Assembly: GCA_049999725.1 (NCBI GenBank)
Contig: JBNGIS010010459.1
Span: 1 to 31,407 of the forward strand
Direction: 5' to 3'
Length of the DNA: 31,407 bases
Origin: Haplomitrium mnioides
Lineage: Eukaryota; Marchantiophyta; Haplomitriopsida; Calobryales
Below the pieces are notes generated by a model that was not told the DNA's origin, did no database searches, and worked only from the letters and a program-made list of their open reading frames with translations. Made by a program: the position numbers and the translations under genes. Within the stretch, counting starts at the first letter, position 1. Every line of letters starts with the position of its first letter. Of this stretch, positions 20,760-30,562 are shown one piece after another.

Positions 20760-23010
20760 TGTCGACTTGGTGTGTATGAGTTTTTTCTTTTTTTTGGAAT
20801 TGCTGAGCCTCTAGCCTAGTTGATCCCTTTTGTTTGTGTTAATCTTGTGTATTCCTTTGTGTTTTATTGTCTTATGGTTGTTATGCCAATCCTCTCCCTC
20901 CTTTCCCTTCTCTTCCTTTCTTTTCTGCCTTTCCTTGTGGAGGTCATGAATCCTGCAATGCAAGGGGGAGCCCTATGGAATCCAGAGGAGTCAAGTAAGA
21001 AGGCTAGCAGGAGGATCAAAGGAACTTACAGCAAAGGGACAGAGGCAGGGTTGATAAGGGGGAGCAAGAAGAATCAAGCCGATGTGAGAGGGAGATCAAA
21101 AGAAAGGAACCAGCAACAATCGAAGAAGAATCCACATGAGGAGTATGGGAGATGAAGGCGAGGGGGTGAAAGTCGGGATGCAGAACGGAGGAGCCAACGG
21201 TTTGGACCACTGCATCCTCAATTCGCGACCATTTGGGATGTGCAATACCTTGATAGAGAGGAGAGCTCGAGGCAATCGTAGTGCAATTTGAATCAAAGAA
21301 AATAATGCAAAACTAAGGAAGAACGACCTAAGGAAGCTAACCGACGGCTGCAACCCCGAGGAGTCCGTGGAGTGATGCGGAAACGTGGCAACACCTAGGG
21401 GTCCGAAAAGATTGACAGGATCGCGCCACCCTAAGTGGGATACCTGATTGAGTGGGTTCCGAAGCGTCTTACGACGTGGGGGGACCGCTTAATAGGGATC
21501 CGCCAAGGGGGGTCCGACGGGTCCGAAGAGGGCAAAACAGGGATAGACGAAGTGGCGACACATCATGGTTTCAAAGCAACGGAAGTCCGTAGAGTGCTGC
21601 GGAAACGTGGTAGCCCCAGCGCACCTCACGGGATTTGGGGATACGCGTAAGTACTAGGGAGACCACGGACCCTCAACGGAGAAATGGCGACCCTCACAAG
21701 AAGTAGCCCTCCTAAGTGGGCTTCACAGTTAAAATAGATCCGATGTAACCTGTGATGTGGGAATCATGGCTTAACCGGGATCCAACGAGAAGCCCAACTG
21801 GAGACTAAGGATAGAAAATCAAAGCGATGATCTATCGCTGATTCGGTGAAGCAAAGAGGAAAGTCCGACAGAGTAAGAGCTGACATTCGACAGGTAATCA
21901 ACTCGAAAGGGCGCGTGAAGGCATGTGCGAAAGGATTGATGCAAAGCATGGGATCGGATCGAATTGTGAGGGGGAGCTTGATCGGATCAAATTGCGGAGA
22001 CTTTGAAGCACAGAAATCGGAAGTGGAAGGGGGATGGATTTGTGCATGCCAGAAAGAAATTGAAAAGGAGTCGAGGAAGAGATTACTTGGAAGAGAGTCA
22101 AGTGCCCTGCGAGGAATTGTTTGCACAAGGCATGAGGGATTAAATCGCAGGGATGGGAGAGATGAGTCGTCAAGGGAGCAAGTCGGGTACCTATTAGAGG
22201 AGACGCCAATTGCGAGTTGAAGAGGATCGATTCACAAAACTAATTGCCGAGAAGAGATTCAACATATGGGAATTGCGTAGGGGAAAGGAGATCATGTGAA
22301 GCATGAATAGTGAATCGCGCAGGTGGGAGGAGGCAGGGACAGAATCGTGCAGGAAATGGCGGACCTAGAGGGGATTGCGGCCTTGAAGAAGAATTCCTTT
22401 GCAATGCTGCCATCCTTACTGCGAGATCAAATCGAATGAAGGCTAGTGGAAATGATCGGAGTGAAGGAAAAATTGATCTGCAGAGAATCGAGATCCAATG
22501 TTTGTGGTGTCCGATCCGCCTAACGGATCGTAAACCCGCCTTCCTAAGTAGGGAGACCACTTAATGTGGTTCCAATCTGCCTTCTGATGTAGGGAGGACC
22601 GGTTAAGAGGGATTTCGAAGCACGTTAATTAATCAGGCGAAAGGGTGATATGTCGAAGATTCAGACGCGAGGAAGGAGACTTTGAAAGTTCGAATCGAAA
22701 GTCATCCGAAAGTTCGAAATGGATCTGCGGGGTACATGGTTCTTACATCAAACTTTTCCACAAGTCAGGTAAATAAGCCTTCTTAAATGTTCTTATATAA
22801 AACTTTTCGATGTCTTACTGAAGAGAAGGAGCCTCTTAAGGGTTCCTATATCAAGAGACGATGTGGAAATGAAGATAAGACGGGGTTTCACGTGAAGAAC
22901 AAGGTGCCAAAAAAGTGACGTATCGACGGTCTGGCTAGAAAGGGAAAGAGGTGCCGAAACTGGGATAAAGCAAAGGTCTAGCCGGAAAGGGGATGAAGAG
23001 CCGAAAGAGT
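20760..23010 (-). repeat. left inverted arm
   Basis: It runs from a T-rich start through a GA-rich stretch (20940-21160), an ACGTGGC box (21383-21389), CTAAGTGGG modules (21430-21500, about 21713-21780 and about 22541-22620), TTCTTATAT boxes (about 22740-22860) and two to three copies of the 45-48-bp CCGAAA module (22916-23010). Strand is given as minus because the G-box and TATAAGAAC-like modules point to transcription away from the loop. ORFs of 60-124 codons occur on both strands, mirror those of the other arm and have no family motif. Confidence 0.85.
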
Positions 23011-23690
23011 GTTGTTGGGGTCCACTCCAGCCCCTTGGTCAGAGCCTTAACTCTTTTCCAACAGAGTTAACCCCACTTAAGGGCTGACTTAGTGTTTCGG
23101 GACCTTTTATGGGAGGGGCTTTGCACCGAATGGACGCCAACTTCTATTTACCAACACAAGAGTGACTGCACAACCTCGACAACTCCCAAGAACAACACCC
23201 AAGCACACACTCCACTGCCCATAGATGCAGGTCACACCTCTTCTTCATGCCTTAACCTCGGAAGGTGCCACTTGGACGACATGGGCAGTTAGAACAGAGC
23301 ATCTGATTCTAGTCTGCAATGGTGCAATTAGTGAGTCCTTCCACAACCACCTTGCTCATTCACATGCATTTCTCAAGGACACACACATGTGGATAGACAC
23401 GCTGCTGAATAAATTCCAAAATACACTTCAGAACCCTGATCTGAACCCAATCACTTTGCACACAGAAGGGAAATAGATCCCAACATCCAATTATCCCAAT
23501 ATAATGTTGTTAGTCCTGACTTCCTTTATCTAAGGTGTCCTCAGGATTTGATAAATGGAATGCCAACCTTCTAAAACTAAGAACCTCATCGATCTACAAA
23601 CAGAACACAAATCTAACAACACACATAAACATAGACACCTCCATACATATGCCCTGTCTTGCTCATATTGCCGATTGGTTCTCCTCTCAA
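23011..23690. other. loop part 1: spacer not shared with the arms
   Basis: Composition is AC-rich and unlike the arms. It begins with a short hairpin (CTTAACTCT at about 23046 with AGAGTTAA at about 23064). Open stretches of 66, 83 and 72 codons (23092-23292, 23225-23476, 23535-23753) have natural-looking composition, for example HMWIDTLLNKFQNTL, but no motif I recognise. It could be a captured host fragment or a decayed retroelement interior. No primer site or polypurine tract was identified. Confidence 0.5.
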
Positions 23691-24320
23691 GAACCAATCT
23701 CTCCTCCCAACTTTCCTTCTAATATTCCCGCAGATTCCCAGAGGCCCGCATGAGCGCCACATTTCCACTATGGCGCCATCCGACGCCGCCCCGCAGAGGG
23801 GTAGGCAGACCGTCGCGTTGACCGTCCGTTGACCAACTGACTTTCCCGGCTGCCACGTCATCTGCAAGGTCCTGACCCTCTGTATAAGAACTATGAAGAC
23901 TTCCACTTTTGCCCCTGTTGGATCGGTGATAGGTCCTCTTTTTGGCACCGCTGTTTTCTCCGTCGGATGTACGCTATATCGCCTCTTCAGCATCTTTGAT
24001 TCTCCCTTTGGTTGGATCTGTGACTCGTCATTGTTTCGGTTGATCCCTTCTTGTTTCTCTTTGCCAAACCCGTGATACATTGTCGTTTCAATACTGCTTG
24101 CTTCTCCTTGGTCTATTGATAAATCGCCATTTCAGCGTTCTTTCCTCTTATACTAAAATTGCGCTATATCTTCGTTTCGGCAACCCTTGTTAGCCCCCTT
24201 CGGAACCCTGTTAAGTGGCCTCTCCACTTAGGGAGGTCAATCGGAACCATATTAACTGGGGAGCTCCACATCGGATGGCAGATCGAAACCCCCTTAAGTG
24301 GGCTCCGCCTTCGATTTATC
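23691..24320 (+). repeat. loop part 2: extension of the right arm unit
   Basis: Although it has no partner in the left arm, this part belongs to the same modular family. On the minus strand, 23755-23815 matches the blocks at about 29395-29450 and 29560-29615 (GCCTACCCCT, then GCGGGG and GCGTC.GACG). It also holds a G-box GCCACGTCA (23852-23860) with TATAAGAA (23883-23890) about 30 bp downstream, two TTGACC W-box-like sites (about 23818 and 23832), six 45-48-bp TTTCGGC modules (23941-24181), and one CACTTAGGGAGG hairpin module (about 24207-24310). The right-hand unit is therefore longer than the left arm. Confidence 0.7.
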
Positions 24321-26558
24321 GTTCTTTCGACTCTTCATCCCCTTTCCGGCCAGACCTTCGCTTTATCCCTGTTTTGGCACCTCTTTCCCTTTCTAGCCAG
24401 ACCGTTGATAGGTCACTGTTTCAGCACCTTGTTCTTCAGGTGAAACCCCGTCTTATCTTCATTTCGGCATCCTCCCTTGATATAGGAACCCTTGAGAGGC
24501 TCCTTCTCTTCACTAAGGCATCGAAAAGTTTTATATAAGAACATTTAAGAAGGCTTATTTACCCGACTTGTGGAAAAGTTTGATGTAAGAACCGTGTACC
24601 CCGCAGATCCATTTCGAACTTTTGGATGACTTCCGATTCAAACTTTCAAAGTCTCCTTCCTCACGTCCGAATCTTCGACATGTCACCCTTTCGCCCGATT
24701 AATTAATGCACTTCGGAATCCCTCTTAACCGATCCTCCCTACATCAGAAGGCAGATCAGAACCACATTAAGTGGTCTCCCCACTTAGGAAGGTGGGTTTT
24801 CGATCCGTTCTTCGGATCGGACACCACAGACATTGGATCTCAATTCTCTGCAGATCAATTTTTCCTTCACTCCGATCATTTCCACCAGCATTCATTCGAT
24901 TTGATCTCGTAGTAAGGATGGCATCATCGCAAAGGAATTCTTCTTCAAGGCCGCAATCCCCTCTAGGTTCGCCATTTCCTACACGATTCTGTCCATGCCT
25001 CCTCCCACCTGCGCGATTCACTCTTCATGCTTCACATGATCTCCTTTCCCCTGCGCAATTCCCGTATGTTGAATCTCTTCTCGGAAATTAGTTTTGTGAA
25101 TCGATCCTCTTCAGCTTGCAATTGGCGTCTCCTCGAATAGGTACCCTGCTTGCTCCCTTGACAACTCATGTCTCCCATCCCCGCGATTTAATCCCCCATG
25201 CCTTGTGCAAAACATTCCTCACAAGACACTTGACTCTCTTCCAGGTAATCTCTTCCTCGACTCCTTTTCAATTTCTTTTTGGCATGCACAAATCCATCCC
25301 CCTTCCACTTTCGATTTCTGTGCTTCAAAGTCTCCGCAATTCAATCCGATCAAGCTCCCCCTCACAATTTGATCCGATCCCTTGCTTTGTATCAATCCTT
25401 TCGCACAGGCCTTCGCGTGCCCCTTCGAGTTGATTACCCGTCGAATGTCAGCTCTTACTCTGTCGGACTTTCCCCTTTGCTTTGCCAGATTAGTGATAGA
25501 TCATCGCTTTGCTTTGCTATCCTTAGTCTCCAGTTGGGTTTCGCGTTAGATCCTGGTTAAGCCATGATTCCCACATCGAAGGTCACATCGGATCCATTTT
25601 AACTGTGAAGCCCACTTAGGAGGGCTATTTCTCGTGAGGGTTGCCATTTCTCCGCTGAGGGTCCACGGTCTCCCCAAATCCCGTGAGGTGCGTTGGGGCT
25701 GCCACGTTTCCGCAACGCTCTACGGACTTCTGTTGCTTTGAAACCATGATGTGTCGCTGCATTGTCTATCCCTATTTCGTCCTCTTCGGACCCCTCTTGG
25801 CGGATCCCTGTTAAGCGGTCCCCCCACGTCATAAGACGTTTTGGATCCCGCTTAACCGGGTATCCCACTTAGGGTGGTGTGATCCCGTCAATCTTTTCGG
25901 ACCCCTAGGTGTTGCCACGTTTCCGCAGCGCTCCACGGACTCCTCGGGGCTCCGACCATCGGTTAACTTCCCGAAGGTCGTTCTTCCTTAGTTCTGCCTT
26001 ATTTTCTTCGATTCAAATTGCATTGCAATTGCCTGGAGCTCTTCTCTCTATCAAGGTATTGCACGCCCCGAATGGTTGCGAATTGAGGATGCAGTGGTCC
26101 AAACTGTTGGCTCCTCCATTCTGCATCCCGACTTTCACCCCCTCGCCTTCATCTCCCGTACTCCTCCCGTAGATTCTTCCTCGATTGTGGTTGGCTCATT
26201 TCTTCTGATCTCCCTCTCACATCGGCTTGATTCTTCTTGCTCCCCCTTGTCAGCCCTACCTCTGTCCCGTTGTTGCAAGTTCCTTTGATCCCCCTGCTAG
26301 CCTTCTTACCTGACTCCTCTAGATTCCATAGGGCTCCCCCTTGCATTGCAGGATTCATGACCTCCACATGGAAAGGCAGAAAAGAAAGGAAGAGAAGGGA
26401 AAGGAGGGAGAGGAGAAAGGTGCAAGATTGGCATAACAACCATAAGACAATAAAACACAAAAGAATACACAAGATTAACACAAACAGAAGGGATCAACTA
26501 GGCTAGAGGCTCAGCAATCCTAAAAAAAAAGAAAAAACGCAAACACACCCGACCGACA
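24321..26558 (+). repeat. right inverted arm
   Basis: Reverse complement of the left arm along its whole length, with small indels. It holds three TTTCGGCAC modules (24373, 24419, 24462), TATATAAGAAC at about 24530-24541, the CACTTAGG hairpin modules (about 24770, 25600-25625 and 25860-25875), two GCCACGT boxes (25701-25707 and 25914-25920) and an outer C/T-rich part ending CACACCC.GACCGACA at 26558. No stable gene: predicted ORFs correspond to those of the left arm and are interrupted differently in the two arms. Confidence 0.88.
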
Positions 26559-26640
26559 GTAAGTTAGGCTACGACTTACTCAATCCATTCATTCATCTAG
26601 AGACTCCCGTATGTATGTGTGCAACGCTCATGCGATAACA
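26559..26640 (+). repeat. 5' LTR of copia-2, second part (after insertion)
   Basis: It starts with the duplicated GTAAG (26559-26563) and continues TTAGGCTACGACTTACTC and then CATTCATTC.TCTAGAGACT, matching the copia-1 LTR beyond its GTAAG. It ends CGATAACA at 26640, so the LTR begins TGTT and ends AACA, a perfect 4-bp terminal inverted repeat. Confidence 0.88.
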
Positions 26641-26655
26641 CGTTATCAGCACAAC
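26641..26655 (+). other. primer-binding-site-like sequence of copia-2
   Basis: CGTTATCAGCACAAC follows the LTR end with no spacer. It resembles the complement of the anticodon region of initiator tRNA-Met (GTTATGAGCCC type, two mismatches), the internal priming mode known for copia elements, and not the usual TGGTATCAGAGC 3'-end site. The assignment rests on position and partial match. Confidence 0.6.
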
Positions 26656-27943
26656 ATACTTTACAACGAAATTTTTTCTCGGATGCGCTCAATCCGCACC
26701 AACATCTTAGGAAGCTCTCGCGTCATTTGTTTGCAATCTTCTTTCTACACTCACATTGCATCCACAGAAACTTTCTGAGAGTGGTTCTAACGGCCTGCTG
26801 AACACATTTTTTTTCTTTCTCTATATTCTAACCATTCCTTTCTCTATCCATTCATTTTTTTCCTCTCAAAGGCATTTTTCCCGCACAAACTAGAGCACTT
26901 TAGGCCTCACAACCCTAGCTCGTCCTTGACTGTTGAGTCAACATTCTTCTTCACCCTTTGTTCTTTTGACAGCCGCCACAGCGTGTGCATGCTCGTTCTC
27001 TCTTCAATCAACAATATCCTCACTAGAGCATTGCATTCTTTCCTTCTTATTTTTTTTCACTTACTAATTTATTGTTCATTTTTTCTCACTTTGTTGACCT
27101 CCACTCAGCTCGCAGCACTCTGTCATTGCCTGCAGCCGACTCGCATTATCTCATTCTTGTTTGCTTTTGTCTCTTGCATATGACAGACTGACGTTGTCCA
27201 TCCTCCTTACTCTTTGACAACACAAACAACAAGGTCTTATCTTCCTCTTCCTATTTTTCATTACTACATTGTGATACTAGCATACCATTGGCTCACAAGC
27301 TATTGTTTTCTCTTTCCTTTTCTATCTGTGGTTCTTCGCATTTTCTCCTTCTCCTTGCTAGAAACCATCTAGCACAAGCATCTTGTCTTCTTCTTCAATC
27401 AATCTCCAACAATAACAGCGTGTACGGTCATTCTTCTTTGACACCAGGGTATACAAGCTTGCTATTCTACCCCCATACTCATATTTGGTCACCCGACAGT
27501 CGACTCTTTCATTCTTTCCTCTTACCTTTTGTGTTCCTCTCTAACACTGAAAGATAAGCACATGAGCTTACCACCTTCTTATTGTTTCTTTTTCATTCTT
27601 GGCTTACCGTTTTCATGCTTGTGGTTCTCTACTAACACTCAACGACAGCCTACTTGTCTTTCACAACATAAGCACCATCATAGACTAGGGGGAGAGAAGG
27701 CACTTTTACACCTACCTGGCATCAAACTACTGATACTATCTTACATCTATGTGTGATTTGGACATCACACACCTACCTAATCTTATCTACTTCCATAGAG
27801 CACGAGTTCGACTGTCAGCCAGTACTTTTGAGCATTCAAGCGGAATTCACTAAAGCAGAAGCATCAGCGACCCAAATACTCCTTAGCAAGTGTGAAGGCC
27901 TCGGAGGAACAGTTGCTTACCTCAAACATCTGATAAGAGCAGG
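26656..27943. other. copia-2 interior without recognisable gag
   Basis: C/T-rich leader-like DNA after the primer site. ORFs of 60-89 codons have hydrophobic or low-complexity translations (many F, L, S) and no family motif. No gag start like that at 14692 is present within 1.3 kb. Either the element is a non-autonomous derivative or the coding part is deleted or lies outside the window. Confidence 0.5.
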
Positions 27944-28502
27944 GTGCATGAATCCTGGGAGGGAAACAAGATCATGGCAGAGGAGAGGAGGAAGGAGAGC
28001 AGGGATCGCCAGCCAAGGGAAGGGCCCCATTTTCAAATTCAAAGCAGGCCAGCGGGAATCCATGGGCCTAAGGAGGATGCGAGGATGGGAGCTGGAGAGA
28101 AGGAGCAGACTCGCCACCCATGGCAAGGCGATCGCAGGAGAAAGAAGAAGGGATCAACAACAAGGAAGCCCGAAGGCACTCCGAAGGAAGGCAGATCGCG
28201 GGGGTCCTGCAGCGGCCACAAAACTAGGAAACAAGCATCAGGAGCTGACAAGGAGGAGGTGAGATCTTGATGAGGGCGAGCAAGGCCAAGGAAGAGGGAC
28301 GCCTCGATCCCGCAAGCAAGAGCGAGCCCTGCAGAGGTCGATCGAACGATCCGTCCAAGTCGGTAAGTCCTGGCGAAAGAGTGAAGTCTCCGAGAGGTCC
28401 CGAAAGATTCCACGGAAACGTGGCATCTCCAGAGGCCTTCGCGGGACTCCACGGACTACGTGGCAGCGCCACGAGGCCCGCGGATCTGCGGAAAGGCGCC
28501 TC

Positions 28503-28522
28503 CCTAAGTGGGGAACCCACTT
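28503..28522. repeat. hairpin module CTAAGTGGG...CCCACTTA
   Basis: TAAGTGGG and CCCACTTA are separated by three bases, giving an 8-bp stem. Imperfect versions recur in the arms: 22544-22563 (left) and about 24772-24787 (right, TAAGTGG/CCACTTA), near 21432, 24207-24240 and 25600-25625. In several cases the module is followed by a GGTTCC and TTACGACGT or TTCTGATGT block. Confidence 0.75.
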
Positions 28523-28608
28523 AATGGGGTTCCGAAGCGTCTTACGACGTAGGGAGCCCGGTTAAGAGGGATCCGTGAGGAACCCAACAGGGGAGCAAGG
28601 AAAGGGGC

Positions 28609-29090
28609 CCGAAATAGCGATCTATTGCGGGTCTGGCCGAAGTAAATCGGGAGAGTGCCGGAAGGAGGATCTATCTAAGATCCGAGAGGAGGAGAAGCGC
28701 GGAAGCCGAAGGGGCGACCTAGCGCAGATTTGCCAAAGAGGAAACACAGAGGTGAGCCGGAAGGGGGACTGATCACTGATCTGACCGAATAAGAACGAGT
28801 GAAGGCGAAAAGGCGACTTGGAGGCAAACCGGTTCGAACGACTTGCATCAGTGGCGAAATAGTGACCCAATGCAAACTGTCCAACGGGAAGAGGGCTGAG
28901 TCAGAAGGGTGATACGGCGCCTATCCGGTGGAGGGAAACGAAGGGCACGGCAGAATGACGACATATCGGCGAATCGGCAAGCAAGATAAGGGCTGCCGGA
29001 AAACGAATCTAACGCTGGTGCGACCGACGGAGGAGCTGTCGGCGCCGAAAGGGTGACACTTTGCCGCTTCGGCATCCAGAAGGTAAAAGT
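28609..29090 (+). repeat. degenerate 48-bp tandem repeat, ten copies
   Basis: CCGAAA-like unit starts at 28609, 28658, 28706, 28757, 28805, 28854, 28902, 28951, 28996 and 29045, with spacings 49, 48, 51, 48, 49, 48, 49, 45 and 49. The consensus is about GCCGAAARGGCGAC, then TATCGC, then GATCTGNCCGAA and a purine-rich tail. Copies differ strongly but phase is kept. The same unit on the opposite strand (TTTCGGCA) is at 23941-24181 and 24373-24467, and forward in the left arm at 22916-23010. Confidence 0.85.
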
Positions 29091-29830
29091 TCGACGGGGT
29101 GCGGCGGAAAGTTTGAAAGGGGCGAACGGTCCAAAAGGGCCTAGTAGTTCTTATAGCGAGCTTCCTAAAGTGTTAACGAAGCTAGCCTCAGGCGAGCGAG
29201 CAGTTCTTACTTCGAAGGTGCATCGAAACGGCGATATCGCCACTGTTCTTATTCGGCGAGCATAGGAAGTCCGCGGCAGCTCTACGGATGACGTGGCGAG
29301 CGCAGGGAGTCTGCGGGAGGGCTTCGGAGACGTGGCACGCTGAGGAGCCGGGGGGTGTTTCCGAAGGTCAACTTCGGAAGAAGGGCCCGCGCGACGGTCC
29401 GCCTACCCCTTTGCGGGGCAGCGTCAGACGACGCCCTTCGGAAGACGTGGCGACCCCAGGGACCCTGAGGCATTTCACGGGACACGTGGCGCTTGGAGAG
29501 AAGTTCACTCGACCTCGGGCAGCATATGAGTCAACTACGGAAGGAGAAGTCATCACGGCGGTCGGCCTACCCCCTGTGGGGCGGCGTCGGACGGCGGTGC
29601 AACGGACGACGTGGCGCAAGGAGGAGAGAGAAGCATCTACGGGGGGATCACATCTGGTTCCGTGGGGCACTTCGGAAGTCGACTTCGAAGGCCTCTTCGG
29701 ACCTGTTTCTGCGGGAATCTGCGGAATCTCTCCCCGCAAGATTCATCGTGGCTCTTCTTCCAAGTTACCGTTGTCCTCGTATCTTCTTCGACCAACTACT
29801 GGACACGCGGCGCTTCTTCCCATCCCGTGG

Positions 29831-30017
29831 TAACGGGATTACCTAACAGTGAAGCCACGCGTTGTCGTCCCCTGTTTCGAGCCAACTGCAATAACGACTA
29901 TTCATCGGATCGGACGTCGGGGGGCAGCACGCGAGGGAAGTATATATCGCTTGTCTTTGAATTCATTCGGGTTGATGCACATGCAATCTCAGGGCACGGG
30001 GCGACTGCATGCAAAGG
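29831..30017. other. junction interval, no gene
   Basis: Short GC-rich stretch between the third family copy and the gypsy-type duplication. Nothing was recognised. Confidence 0.4.
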
Positions 30018-30562
30018 GGAATCGCAACGTCGGGGGGCTGGGATCTGAATTCACTGAGAACACAACGTGAAGCAGGGGTACTCGCTCAAGGGGAACCAGA
30101 GGATTTAGAGGAGGACTGGGGGGAGACCTAGGTGACCTCATCTTTGCAGGCGGACCAAGGCGGAGGGTTACTGATACGGTGTTTTCGATTGTATTCTAGT
30201 CAGTCTGGACTTCGGAAGAGGCCACCATGGGAGGACTTGGGGTCATCTCTGCATTCTCTGTGTAGAAGCATCACGACTTGAGGACAAGGAAACCGCAACG
30301 AGGGGCGGCTGGAGTGGGGATTCAGTTAGGATCTGCGTGAAGCAGGGGTACTCGCTCAAGAGGAACCAAAGGATTTAGAGGAGGACTGGGAGGAGACCTA
30401 GGTGACCTCATCCTTGCAGGCGGACCAAGGCGAAGGGTTACTGATACATAGATTCGAAGGGATTCCGGGCAGTTATGACTTCGGGAGAGGCCGCCAAGTG
30501 AGGAGCTTGGGGTTGTCTCTGCCGTTCCTTGTGCGTGAGCATCAGCCCAGAGTGTTCGAGGA
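30018..30562 (+). repeat. two-copy tandem duplication, about 270 bp each
   Basis: Copy 1 (about 30018-30287) and copy 2 (about 30288-30562) share CGCAACG, GTGAAGCAGGGGTACTCGCT (30067 and 30337), GGATTTAGAGGAGGACTGGG, AGACCTAGGTGACCTCATC, GCGGACCAAGGCG and GGGTTACTGATAC in the same order. They are more diverged in their second halves. The duplication lies just upstream of a polypurine tract, so it is probably the 3' untranslated part of a gypsy-like element. Confidence 0.93.

Larger units (their letters stand above)
20760..26558. mobile_element. 5.8-kb insertion with 2.2-kb inverted arms, TG...CA ends and 5-bp target duplication
   Basis: The left end reads TGTCGACTTGGTGTGT and the right end, on the opposite strand, TGTCGGTCGGGTGTGT. 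GTAAG flanks both ends (20755-20759 and 26559-26563), and the uninterrupted copia-1 LTR has only one GTAAG at this point. The arms are 20760-23010 and about 24321-26558, with a loop of about 1.3 kb. In a 200-bp stretch aligned by eye the arms are about 92% identical, with mostly transitions. No transposase, RT or integrase was found inside. TG...CA termini with a 5-bp duplication are what an LTR-retrotransposon integrase makes, not the usual hAT (8 bp), Mutator (9 bp) or CACTA (3 bp) outcome. Confidence 0.88.
28418..29615 (+). promoter_or_regulatory. cluster of seven ACGTGGC (ABRE/G-box core) sites
   Basis: Exact ACGTGGC at 28418, 28458, 29291, 29330, 29445, 29484 and 29609, all on the plus strand. 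Three pairs are spaced 40, 39 and 39 bp. ACGTGGC is the core bound by plant bZIP factors of the ABRE/G-box class. Whether it acts as a binding site here is not shown by the sequence. The pairs also share flanking ACGG or TTCGG just upstream, so duplication of a larger unit explains the spacing. Confidence 0.55.
27944..29830 (+). mobile_element. third, non-inverted relative of the arm family
   Basis: Colinear with the right-hand unit read from its outer end inward: a GA-rich stretch (27960-28260), two ACGTGGC boxes (28418, 28458), the CTAAGTGGGGAACCCACTTA hairpin module and TTCCGAAGCGTCTTACGACG (28503-28550, nearly identical to 21460-21480), the CCGAAA 48-bp array (28609-29090), TTCTTATAG boxes (29147-29250), further ACGTGGC boxes, GCCTACCCC blocks (29400 and 29566), and a GGGAATCTGCGG block (about 29715). 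Termini and target duplication could not be placed. GC content is clearly higher than in the copia DNA. No protein family was recognised in its ORFs (up to 181 codons). Confidence 0.7.

Noticed and set aside
21846-22220. ORFs of 103-124 codons in the inverted arms
   Set aside because: They appear on both strands, correspond to ORFs in the other arm only partly, and are interrupted differently there. No family motif.
20760-26558. Classical MULE, hAT or CACTA transposon
   Set aside because: The target duplication is 5 bp, the termini are TG...CA, and no transposase-like ORF is present in the loop.
27753-28262. 169-codon ORF across the start of the third family copy
   Set aside because: It crosses from C/T-rich copia-2 interior into the GA-rich module region, so the two halves have different origins. 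No motif was recognised.
28407-28441. tRNA or other structured RNA gene in the GC-rich family
   Set aside because: Short palindromes are frequent, but no cloverleaf with a T-loop TTCGANTC and acceptor pairing was found.
29288-29833. 181-codon ORF in the GC-rich third family copy, with a 123-codon ORF on the other strand
   Set aside because: The region is made of repeated modules with high GC, which favours long ORFs by chance. The translation is Arg/Gly/Ser-rich without domains.
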